The notes beneath the pieces were generated by a model that saw nothing but the letters and a program-made list of their open reading frames with translations, was not told the origin of the DNA and did no database searches. The translations under genes were made by a program, and so were the position numbers. Below, piece after piece: positions 1-6,116 of a DNA stretch of 7,150 nucleotides. The first letter of the stretch is position 1, and each line of letters opens with the position of its first letter. The DNA comes from Acetobacteraceae bacterium. GTDB taxonomy: Bacteria > Pseudomonadota > Alphaproteobacteria > Acetobacterales > Acetobacteraceae. Location of the stretch: positions 1-7,150 of the forward strand of contig DAHWNE010000333.1 of the NCBI GenBank assembly GCA_027340195.1, given 5' to 3'.

Positions 1-42
1 GAGGGAGCGGGGAGCGGCAGGGATTAGCCCCGGGGGGGCGGC

Positions 43-70
43 TTCACAAGGGCGGGTTCACAAGGGCGGG
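43..70. repeat. Tandem 14-base direct repeat, two perfect copies
   Basis: The unit TTCACAAGGGCGGG occurs at 43-56 and again at 57-70 with no mismatch and no spacer. The preceding bases 36-41 (GGGCGG) match the end of the unit, so a partial third copy may precede it. It lies 71 bases beyond the stop codon of the minus-strand transporter gene, in sequence where I see no gene. It could be a simple slippage duplication. The unit itself has no clear dyad symmetry, so I do not call it an operator. Confidence 0.85.
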
Positions 71-141
71 CGCGAACCGTTCCGCTGTCCGCCCTGAAAA
101 GCTGGGACCAGGGGCACGGCCGTTCGGCAAGCCATCACCGC

Positions 142-1341
142 TCACCCGCTGAGCGGCGCGCCGGCCCGCACCCGCGCCGGCCGGGCCATCGCGCGGGCCA
201 GGCCGTGCCACAGGACCAGCGCCGCGGCGATGGCCACCGGCGGCAGCACCGCCAGGTTCAGCGCATGCCAGCCCCAGCCGGATTCGATCGCCCCGGAGGT
301 CAGGATCGAGACCGCGACCGATCCGAACACGATGAAATCATTGGTCGCCTGCACCCGCACCCGCTCGTGCGGGTCATGCGCTGTGGCCAGCAGGGCGGTC
401 GCGCCCACGAACATGAAATTCCAGCCCAGACCCAGCAGCATCAGCGCCACCATGAAGGTGGAGAACCACGGGTCGAACCCCAGGTTCACCGCGGCGCAGA
501 AGGCGGCCAGCAAGGCTCCGGTGCAGATCACGCCATGCGCGCCGAAGCGCTGGATCAGCCGCCCGGTGACGAACCCGGGCAGATACATGGCGATCGAGTG
601 GGCGCGGATCACGTCGGCGGCATCGTTCACGCCGAACCCGCAGATCATCATCTGCACCGGCGTGGACGCCATCACCAGCTGCATCGAATCGAACGCCACC
701 ATGCCCGCGACCACGGCGATCAGGAAGGTCGGGCGGGCGAGGATCTCGTGGAACGGCACCGGCCGGCTGGTCCGGGCCGGCGGCGGCGGCAGGCGGACGA
801 AAATCAGCAGGGTCGCGGCGATCAGCGGCAGGACCAGCATCGCGAAATAGGTGGCGAGGAACACATGCGCCGGGATCAGGTCATGGGTGCGCTTGACGAT
901 CTCCGGGCCGATCGCGGCGGCCAGTACGCCGCCGGCCATGACCAGGGCGATCGCGCGCGGGCGTTGCTCCACGGTGGCGGCCTCGGCGGCCGCGAAGCGC
1001 AGGTGCTGGGCGATGCCGTAGCCCATGCCGCCGGGAATCGCCCCCAGGCAGTAAAGCGCGAAATTCCCGCGCCACAGGCCGAACGCATAGATCAGGCAGC
1101 CGCAGATCGAAAGGATCGTGCCCAGCCAGAACCCGGGCCGGCGCCCGAGCCGGCCGAACACGAAGCCGGCCGGGATCGATCCCGCCATGACCGAGATCAT
1201 CTGGATCGCCAGCGGCAGCGTGATGAGCGCCTGATCGCTGGCCAGGCGATGGCCGATCAGCGCGGCCATCACCACCTGACCGCCGGTGACGGCGTTCATC
1301 ATCGCCTGACAGCCGAACAACAGCCACACATTGCGATTCAT
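142..1341 (-). CDS. Major facilitator superfamily (MFS) transporter
   Basis: A 399-residue inner-membrane protein with about twelve hydrophobic segments in two halves, which is the usual MFS size and plan. The loop between segments 2 and 3 carries a motif-A-like GRLGRRPG (residues 63-70). The equivalent loop of the second half has GRLIQRFG (260-267), as expected from the internal duplication. A short charged loop after residue 183 (proline-rich, PPPPAR) separates the halves. Segment 10 contains GLGWNFMFVGAT (304-315), a stretch I associate with an alphaproteobacterial MFS group of unknown substrate. The ATG start at 1339-1341 gives a first helix directly after a short N-terminus; only a weak GGGG stands about 12 bases upstream. 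It lies 53 bases downstream of thiL on the same strand, so the two are probably co-transcribed. Substrate and direction of transport are not determinable; thiamine-related export or uptake is only a guess from position. Confidence 0.9.
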   Translation of the reverse strand: MNRNVWLLFGCQAMMNAVTGGQVVMAALIGHRLASDQALITLPLAIQMISVMAGSIPAGFVFGRLGRRPGFWLGTILSICGCLIYAFGLWRGNFALYCLGAIPGGMGYGIAQHLRFAAAEAATVEQRPRAIALVMAGGVLAAAIGPEIVKRTHDLIPAHVFLATYFAMLVLPLIAATLLIFVRLPPPPARTSRPVPFHEILARPTFLIAVVAGMVAFDSMQLVMASTPVQMMICGFGVNDAADVIRAHSIAMYLPGFVTGRLIQRFGAHGVICTGALLAAFCAAVNLGFDPWFSTFMVALMLLGLGWNFMFVGATALLATAHDPHERVRVQATNDFIVFGSVAVSILTSGAIESGWGWHALNLAVLPPVAIAAALVLWHGLARAMARPARVRAGAPLSG

Positions 1342-1394
1342 GGCGCGGACGTTCCCCGAACAACGGACGGACGGTGGTGGAAATCAAGCGGTGG

Positions 1395-2345
1395 TCAGAA
1401 ATGGCTCCACCCGCCGGCACCGAGCGCGATCGGCGCGCCGGCGGGATCGCGCAGGATGACAGTTTCCACCCCGGCCTGGAAGCGGCCGATCCGCGCAAGG
1501 GGGATATGCATCTCGCGCGCGGCGGTTTCCAGGGCGGTTTGCGCTTCGGGCGCCACCGCCAGGAGAAGCTCGTAATCGTCCCCCCCGGTCAGGCACAGCG
1601 CCAGCTCGTCCTGCCCGGCTTCGGCGGGCCGCGGCACCAGCGCGGCTTCGATCTCCGCGCCCAGTCCGGCGGCGCGGCAGAGGTGACCGAGGTCCTGCAC
1701 CAGCCCATCCGACACATCCATCGCCGCGCGTACCAGCGCCGGGGTCACCAGCCCCAGCCGCGGGGTGGGCAGGCGGTAGCGGGCCAGCAGCCGGCCGGTC
1801 GGGTCCGCCCGTTCCCCGCGCGCCACCCGGAGGCCCAGCGCGGCCTCGCCGATGCAGCCGGTCACGAACACCAGGTCACCCGCCCGCGCGCCCGCCCGAC
1901 GCACCATCCCGCCCGCGGCGACGTGGCCGAGCGCGGTCAGGCTGAGGCTGACCGGCCCCGGCGTGGAGGTGGTGTCCCCGCCCAGCAGCGGGATGGCGAA
2001 CGCCGCCTGATCCTGGGCCAGCCCGGCGGCGAAGGCGGCGAACCAGGCCTCCGGCGTGGCGCGCGGGACCGACAGCGCCAGCAGATAGCCGAGCGGGGTG
2101 GCGCCCTTGGCCGCCAGATACGACAGATTGACCCGCAGCAGCTTGCGCGCGACCAGGTCCGGCGGGTCGTCGGGCAGGAAATGCACCCCCGCCACCATGG
2201 TATCGACCGTCAGCACCAGCGCGCGCCCGGGCGGCGGGTCCAGCAGGGCGGCATCGTCGGTCAGCCCCAGCCCGGCGGGACCGGCGAGGGGACGGAAATG
2301 CCTGGCGATCAGGGCGAATTCAGCGGGCAGCGGTGGAGCGGTCAC
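1395..2345 (-). CDS. thiL: Thiamine-monophosphate kinase ThiL
   Basis: ThiL phosphorylates thiamine monophosphate with ATP to give thiamine diphosphate, the active cofactor, in the cytoplasm. The 316-residue product has close to the usual ThiL length (about 325) and the full set of family motifs in order: TDDAA (29-33, Mg/ATP-binding aspartates), TVDTMVAGVHF (46-56), NLSYLAAKGATP (73-84), LLGGDTT (120-126), TGCIGEAALGL (162-172), AMDVSDGLVQDLGHL (208-222) and TGGDDYELLL (253-262), ending in GWSHF. The chosen start is the GTG at 2343-2345. It places the first conserved helix (EFALIARHF) near the N-terminus. The frame stays open upstream to 2729, but that extension is low-complexity arginine/proline-rich sequence without ThiL similarity. 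There is no strong ribosome binding site. The start overlaps the stop of a possible small upstream ORF as GTGA, which would allow coupled translation. In many bacteria thiL follows nusB or ribH; neither is here. Confidence 0.95.
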   Translation of the reverse strand: MTAPPLPAEFALIARHFRPLAGPAGLGLTDDAALLDPPPGRALVLTVDTMVAGVHFLPDDPPDLVARKLLRVNLSYLAAKGATPLGYLLALSVPRATPEAWFAAFAAGLAQDQAAFAIPLLGGDTTSTPGPVSLSLTALGHVAAGGMVRRAGARAGDLVFVTGCIGEAALGLRVARGERADPTGRLLARYRLPTPRLGLVTPALVRAAMDVSDGLVQDLGHLCRAAGLGAEIEAALVPRPAEAGQDELALCLTGGDDYELLLAVAPEAQTALETAAREMHIPLARIGRFQAGVETVILRDPAGAPIALGAGGWSHF

Positions 2346-2569
2346 GCGCCCGAGGTTAGGCGCCGGGCCGGGCGGGGGGAAGGCGGCGGCTTGGCGGCGC
2401 GGGCGGGGCCGAGGCTGGCGCGGCGGGCTTCCGCGCGGCGCTGCCCTGCCGCGGCCAGCAGGGCGGGCAGGCCCACCGGCGTCTCGGGGGAGGGCGGGGC
2501 TTGCGGCTTCGGCGGGGCTTGGCGGTGGGCGGACATCGGCGGACCGGCGGCTGGTGCGGGCGTCGGCAT
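2342..2569 (-). CDS. Possible small Pro/Ala/Arg-rich protein upstream of thiL (hypothetical)
   Basis: A 75-codon open frame whose TGA stop shares bases with the thiL GTG start (GTGA), the spacing typical of translationally coupled genes. Its third codon positions are overwhelmingly G or C, like the real genes here, though in DNA this GC-rich that is weak evidence. The product has a proline-rich N-terminus, then a potential helix (GLPALLAAAGQRRAEARRASL, about residues 33-53), then a basic proline-rich tail. I recognise no domain. An internal ATG at 2534-2536 (codon 12) is an alternative start; neither start has a clear ribosome binding site. It may be a genuine small coupled protein or leader, or simply an open frame in GC-rich spacer. 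Confidence 0.3.
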   Translation of the reverse strand: MPTPAPAAGPPMSAHRQAPPKPQAPPSPETPVGLPALLAAAGQRRAEARRASLGPARAAKPPPSPRPARRLTSGA

Positions 2570-2647
2570 AGCGCCCGCGGGCCGAGTGCGAAACCGGGGA
2601 AAGATGACGTTTTCGGGATAGGCGCCCGGCGCGCCGCGCGGGTGTGC

Positions 2648-2675
2648 TTGACCGGGGGGCCCGCTTCGCTACCCT
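2648..2675 (+). promoter_or_regulatory. Putative sigma70-type promoter of the plus-strand operon
   Basis: TTGACC at 2648-2653 matches five of six bases of the -35 consensus. It is followed after 16 bases by TACCCT at 2670-2675, a weak -10 (TA and final T retained), as is common in GC-rich alphaproteobacteria. Transcription would begin near 2682, about 25 bases before the first start codon. This is the best candidate in the spacer, supported only by pattern and position. Confidence 0.5.
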
Positions 2676-2682
2676 CCGGTAG
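2669..2682. repeat. Short perfect inverted repeat over the promoter -10/start region
   Basis: CTACC (2669-2673) and GGTAG (2678-2682) are exact reverse complements separated by CTCC. The repeat overlaps the proposed -10 element and likely transcription start. It could be half of an operator or chance; arms of five bases are short for a repressor site and it has no T-run, so it is not a terminator. Confidence 0.35.
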
Positions 2683-2694
2683 GAACACGGGATT

Positions 2695-2702
2695 GGAGGG
2701 GA
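2695..2702 (+). promoter_or_regulatory. Strong ribosome binding site for the oxidoreductase gene
   Basis: GGAGGGGA stands four bases before the ATG at 2707-2709, with its GGAGG core about seven bases away. It selects this start over the in-frame ATG at 2728, which would remove the first beta strand of the Rossmann fold. Confidence 0.75.
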
Positions 2703-2706
2703 CGGG

Positions 2707-3771
2707 ATGGGCAGCCGCATCGCCATCATGGGAACCGGCGCGGTCGGCGCCTACGCGGGCGGCCACATGGCCGCCGCCGGTGAGGACGTGACCTTCCTCG
2801 ACCCCTGGCCGGAGCATGTCGAGGCGATGCGCGCCCACGGGCTGCGCGTGAGCCACATCACCGGCGAGGAGTTCACCACCAAGGTCCGCGCCCTGCACCT
2901 GACCGACGCCCAGCACCTGGCCAAGGAGCCGCCGATCGACATCGCCTTCGTCTGCATGAAATCCTACGACACCGAATGGGCGACCCGGCTGATCGCGCAA
3001 TACCTCGCGCCCGACGGGTTCGTGGTCTCGTTGCAGAACTGCATGAACGAGGAGACGGTGGCGCGGGTGGTCGGCTGGGGCAAGGTGCTGGGCTGCATCG
3101 CCTCCTCCATCACCGTCGATCTGTGCGAACCCGCCCATGTCCGCCGCGCCGCCGGGAAAAGCCGCGGCAAGGGCCATACCGTGTTCCGGGTGGGGGAGGT
3201 GCACGGCCGCATCACCGACCGCGCCCGCGCCGTGCTGCGGTTGGTCGATCTCGCCGACGAGGCGCTGGTCACCACCAATCTGTGGGGGGAGCGCTGGTCG
3301 AAGCTGGTCACCAACGTGATGGGCAACGGTATCTCGGCCGCCACCGGCATGATTACCCGCGACACGCTGACCAACGACGCGATCCGGCGCTTCGGCGCCC
3401 GGCTGGGGTCGGAGGCGATCCGCGTCGGCCAGGCGCTGGGCTACGATCTCGAGGAGATCCTGCACCTGGACCCGGAGGTCATTGCCCGCGCCGGCGAGGG
3501 CGATGCCGCCGCCACCGCCGCCTACGACCAGCACCGGCTGGCCGAGGCGGCGAAGCCCGGCGGCGGGGCCCATCGGCCCTCGATGGGTCAGGACATGGTC
3601 AAGGGACGGCGCACGGAGATCGAGTTCCTCAACGGCTTCGTGGTGCGCAAGGGCGAGGAGGTGGGGCTGCCCACGCCGGCCAATGCGGCGCTGACCGAGA
3701 TCGTGAAAAAGGTGGAGCGCGGTGAGCTCGCACCTGATCCGCGTCACATCATCGATCTGCGATTGAACTGA
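2707..3771 (+). CDS. Ketopantoate reductase family (PanE/ApbA-like) NAD(P)H oxidoreductase
   Basis: A cytoplasmic 354-residue oxidoreductase of the 2-dehydropantoate 2-reductase fold, whose members reduce 2-keto acids with NADPH. The N-terminus RIAIMGTGAVGAYAGGHMA (4-22) is a Rossmann nucleotide-binding site with GTGAVG at 9-14. FVCMKSYDT (81-89) places Lys85 at the conserved cofactor/substrate-side lysine. QNCMNEE (110-116) corresponds to the family QNG loop with Asn111 kept but the glycine changed to cysteine. The C-terminal helical domain has WSKLVTNVMGN (197-207) with the expected catalytic Lys199 and Asn203, and PSMGQDMVKG (291-300) followed by RRTEIEFLNGF (301-311), whose Glu304 matches the family catalytic/substrate glutamate. 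It is some 50 residues longer than E. coli PanE (303), the extra length lying mainly around 142-160 and 253-290. As first gene of an acyl-CoA-type operon it probably reduces another 2-keto or beta-keto acid rather than making pantoate. Fold assignment is firm; substrate is not. Confidence 0.85.
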   Translation: MGSRIAIMGTGAVGAYAGGHMAAAGEDVTFLDPWPEHVEAMRAHGLRVSHITGEEFTTKVRALHLTDAQHLAKEPPIDIAFVCMKSYDTEWATRLIAQYLAPDGFVVSLQNCMNEETVARVVGWGKVLGCIASSITVDLCEPAHVRRAAGKSRGKGHTVFRVGEVHGRITDRARAVLRLVDLADEALVTTNLWGERWSKLVTNVMGNGISAATGMITRDTLTNDAIRRFGARLGSEAIRVGQALGYDLEEILHLDPEVIARAGEGDAAATAAYDQHRLAEAAKPGGGAHRPSMGQDMVKGRRTEIEFLNGFVVRKGEEVGLPTPANAALTEIVKKVERGELAPDPRHIIDLRLN

Positions 3772-3783
3772 AAGGCCACGCTC

Positions 3784-4989
3784 ATGGACCTGCGCTTCAC
3801 CCAAGAAGAACGCGCCTTCCGCGACGAGGTGCGCGCCTTCATCCGCGACAACCTGCCGCCCGACACCGCCGAGCGGATGCGTCTCGGCCATCCGCCGCGC
3901 AAGCAGGATACCGTGACCTGGCAGCGGATCCTCAACAAGAAGGGCTGGGCCGCGATCTCCTGGCCCAAGGAATGGGGCGGGCCGGGCTGGTCGGCGGTGC
4001 AGCGGATGATCTTCATCGAGGAGAATCAGGCCGCGCCCGCGCCGGAATTGCTGTCCTTCAACATCACCATGATCGGCCCGGTGCTGATCCAGTTCGGCAC
4101 CGAGGAGCAGAAGCGCCGCTTCCTGCCGCGCGCGGCCAATCTGGACGATTGGTGGTGCCAGGGATTCTCGGAACCGGGCGCGGGATCGGACCTCGCCTCG
4201 CTCAAGACCGCAGCGCGGCTGGTGGGCGATCACTACGTGGTGAATGGGTCTAAGATCTGGACCTCCACCGCGCACAACGCCGACTGGTGCTTTCTGCTGG
4301 TGCGGACCAACCCGAACGCGGCCAAGCGGCAGGAGGGGATCTCGTTCCTGCTGGTCGATATGAAGACCCCGGGGATCACGGTGCGCCCGATCATCTCCAT
4401 CGACGGCTCGCATCATCTGAACGAGGTGTTTTTCGACGACGTGAAAGTGCCGGTCGCGATGCGGGTCTATGAGGAGAACCGCGGCTGGGACGTCGCGAAA
4501 TACCTGCTGGGTAACGAGCGCACCGGCATCGCCCGGCTGGGCAAGTCGCGCGAGCGGGTGGCGATGGCGAAATCCGCCGCCCGCGAGGTGCGCTTCAACG
4601 GCCGCAGGCTGATCGAAGACCCGGCTTTCCGCCAGCGCATCGCGCAGCTGGAGGTGGACATGAAGGCGTTGCAGATCACCCAGTACCGGGTGGTCTCGGC
4701 GGGTGCCAAGAAATCCGATGGAAGGCCCGATCCGCTGTCCTCGGTACTGAAGGTGAAGGGCACCGAGTTGTTGCAGGCCAGCACCGAATGCGCGATGGAC
4801 GCGGCGGGGCCGATGGCCAATCCGGTCTGGGCGCAGGAACTCGCGGCGATGGCCAACGAACCCGATCTGTTCGCCGAGGCGTCCGAGCAATCCACCGCCA
4901 GCTACCTGATGCTGCGCGCCGCCTCGATCTATGGCGGCACCAACGAGATCCAGAAAAACATTCTGTCCAAAGCGGTGTTGAGGCTCTGA
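3784..4989 (+). CDS. Acyl-CoA dehydrogenase family protein, FAD/catalytic-type subunit
   Basis: A 401-residue member of the acyl-CoA dehydrogenase family, which introduces an alpha,beta double bond into acyl-CoA using FAD and passes electrons to electron-transfer flavoprotein. It has the N-terminal helical domain (FTQEERAFRDEVRAFI, 5-20), the middle-domain signature GFSEPGAGSD (127-136), the KIWTS flavin/substrate strand (157-161) and the C-terminal YGGTNEIQKNIL (383-394). The position that is catalytic Glu in medium-chain enzymes (YEGT) is Gly384 here. Glu245 in LLGNERTGIA (241-250) aligns with the base used by isovaleryl-CoA dehydrogenase and is the likely replacement. The usual RxxFG and QxxGG motifs, which contact FAD across the dimer interface, are missing: corresponding regions read EVRFNGRRLIEDPAF and ECAMDAAGP. 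The next gene has exactly those motifs, so the two probably form a heteromer. The start follows the previous stop by 12 bases with GAAAGG as ribosome binding site. Confidence 0.93.
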   Translation: MDLRFTQEERAFRDEVRAFIRDNLPPDTAERMRLGHPPRKQDTVTWQRILNKKGWAAISWPKEWGGPGWSAVQRMIFIEENQAAPAPELLSFNITMIGPVLIQFGTEEQKRRFLPRAANLDDWWCQGFSEPGAGSDLASLKTAARLVGDHYVVNGSKIWTSTAHNADWCFLLVRTNPNAAKRQEGISFLLVDMKTPGITVRPIISIDGSHHLNEVFFDDVKVPVAMRVYEENRGWDVAKYLLGNERTGIARLGKSRERVAMAKSAAREVRFNGRRLIEDPAFRQRIAQLEVDMKALQITQYRVVSAGAKKSDGRPDPLSSVLKVKGTELLQASTECAMDAAGPMANPVWAQELAAMANEPDLFAEASEQSTASYLMLRAASIYGGTNEIQKNILSKAVLRL

Positions 4990-6116
4990 TGGATTTCGAT
5001 CTTTCCGACGACCAGCGGCTGCTGGCCGACAGCGTCACCCGGCTGATGGCCGACCGCTACGGGTTCGAGGCCCGCAAGGGTTATCTGAAGGACCCCGCCG
5101 GCTGGAGCGCCGCAATGTGGGGGCAATACGCCGAGCTCGGCCTGCTCGGCCTGCCGTTCGCGGAAGAACATGGCGGCTATGGCGGCGGGCCGGTCGATGT
5201 GATGCTGGTGATGCAGGAGTTCGGCCGCGCGCTGGCGCTGGAACCCTATCTCGCCACCGTGGTGCTGGGGGGGACCGCGCTGCAACTGGCCGGCAGCACC
5301 GCCCAGCAGGGCGAAATCCTGCCCGCCGTGGCGGAGGGGCGGATGAAGCTCGCCTTCGCCCATGGCGAGCGCGAGGCGCGCTACGACCTTCCCTTCGTCC
5401 GCACCACGGCGAAACGGTCGGCTGGCGGCTGGGTGCTGGACGGGGCGAAATCGGTGGTGTTCCACGGCGACTCTGCCGACCGGCTGGTGGTCTCGGCGCG
5501 GGTCTCCGGCGATGACGCGGACGAGGACGGGATCGGGCTGTTCCTGGTGGACGCGGATGCCGCGGGACTGGCGCGGCGCGGCTACACGCTGCGCGACGAA
5601 ACCCGCGCCGCCGAGATCGCGCTGCACAACGTCGCCGCGGTTCCTCTGGGCGAGCCGGGAGCGGCGTTCCCCGTCATCACCCGGGTGGTGGAGGCCGGGA
5701 TCGCCGCCATGGGCGCCGAAGCGGTGGGCGCGATGGAAGCGATGCACAGCATGACGCTGGAGTATTCCCGCACCCGCGAGCAGTTCGGCAAGCCGATCGG
5801 CACCAACCAGGTGGTGCAGCACCGGCTGGCGGAGATGCTGATGTCGATGGAGCAGGGCCGCTCCATGGCGATGCTGGCGGCGATGAGCGTGACCGAGCCG
5901 GACGCGGCGGAACGCGCGCGCAACATCTCGATGGCGAAGGTGGGCTACGGGCAGGCGGCGCGATTCGTCTCGCAGCAGACGATCCAGCTGCATGGCGGCA
6001 TCGGCATGACCGAGGAATACGCGGCCGGCCATTTCTTCCGCCGCTGCCTGGTGATCGAGCACAGCTTCGGCGACACCGCCTATCATCTGGCGCGGCTGGC
6101 GGACGAGGTGGAATGA
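4989..6116 (+). CDS. Acyl-CoA dehydrogenase family protein, partner subunit
   Basis: A 375-residue acyl-CoA dehydrogenase-family protein. The ATG at 4989-4991 shares its A with the TGA of the preceding gene (TGATG), so translation is probably coupled and subunits made in step. The frame is open further upstream, but that part is the other gene read out of frame. The N-terminal helices (DFDLSDDQRLLADSVTRLM, 2-20) and LGLPFAEEHGGYGG (54-67) are typical. The C-terminal domain keeps YSRTREQFGKPI (259-270) with Arg263 and Phe266 of the RxxFG motif, and QLHGGIGMTEEY (333-344), both of which normally contact FAD bound by the neighbouring subunit. By contrast the middle-domain signature FSEPxxGSD is absent (FAHGEREARYDLPF, 123-136), and no YxGTxxIQ segment follows the QLHGG motif; the chain ends RLADEVE. 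It therefore is unlikely to bind FAD and turn over alone and most likely completes the active site of the upstream protein. Confidence 0.92.
   Translation: MDFDLSDDQRLLADSVTRLMADRYGFEARKGYLKDPAGWSAAMWGQYAELGLLGLPFAEEHGGYGGGPVDVMLVMQEFGRALALEPYLATVVLGGTALQLAGSTAQQGEILPAVAEGRMKLAFAHGEREARYDLPFVRTTAKRSAGGWVLDGAKSVVFHGDSADRLVVSARVSGDDADEDGIGLFLVDADAAGLARRGYTLRDETRAAEIALHNVAAVPLGEPGAAFPVITRVVEAGIAAMGAEAVGAMEAMHSMTLEYSRTREQFGKPIGTNQVVQHRLAEMLMSMEQGRSMAMLAAMSVTEPDAAERARNISMAKVGYGQAARFVSQQTIQLHGGIGMTEEYAAGHFFRRCLVIEHSFGDTAYHLARLADEVE

Larger units (their letters stand above)
2346..2706. other. Divergent spacer between thiL and the plus-strand operon
   Basis: These 361 bases separate the two divergent transcription units. 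The thiL-proximal part (to about 2569) is extremely GC-rich and contains the doubtful small minus-strand ORF. A less GC-rich island at about 2589-2620 (around AAAGATGACGTTTTCGGGAT) is the only stretch of clearly different composition and could hold regulatory sites for either side. The plus-strand promoter candidate, a small inverted repeat and the ribosome binding site lie at 2648-2702. I found no riboswitch: in particular I did not recognise the THI-box (TPP) conserved core near thiL. Confidence 0.6.

Noticed and set aside
87..115. Possible terminator hairpin after the MFS gene (CCCTG at 92-96 with CAGGG at 109-113)
   Set aside because: A five-pair stem with a 12-base loop and no T-run on the minus strand is too weak for an intrinsic terminator.
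205..1575. Open frame of 456 codons on the plus strand opposite the MFS gene
   Set aside because: Its product is a His/Arg/Gln/Gly-rich mix typical of reading a membrane protein gene backwards; the minus strand has clear MFS motifs.
2565..2593. Possible minus-strand promoter for thiL (TTTCGC, 17-base spacer, TATGCC)
   Set aside because: Only two of six and three of six consensus bases match, which is not above chance.
2346..2706. TPP riboswitch near thiL
   Set aside because: I could not find the conserved THI-box core or a matching fold in the spacer; a covariance-model search would settle it.
2346..2729. N-terminal extension of thiL up to the ATG at 2727-2729
   Set aside because: It would add 128 Arg/Pro/Ala-rich residues with no ThiL counterpart and run into the coding start of the divergent gene. 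The GTG at 2345 gives the normal protein.
2356..4890. Very long open frame on the minus strand, 844 codons, opposite the reductase and first dehydrogenase genes
   Set aside because: It lies antisense to two genes with clear family motifs, its translation is rich in His, Arg, Gly and Pro without any recognisable domain, and such frames are expected opposite coding DNA at this GC content.
4788..4988. Upstream extension of the second acyl-CoA dehydrogenase from an in-frame ATG at 4788
   Set aside because: The extra 67 residues are the preceding gene read in another frame; the family N-terminus starts at the ATG at 4989.
4929..6086. Open frame of 385 codons on the minus strand opposite the second dehydrogenase gene
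   Set aside because: Same antisense shadow pattern; no motif, no ribosome binding site, and the plus strand carries a well-supported gene.
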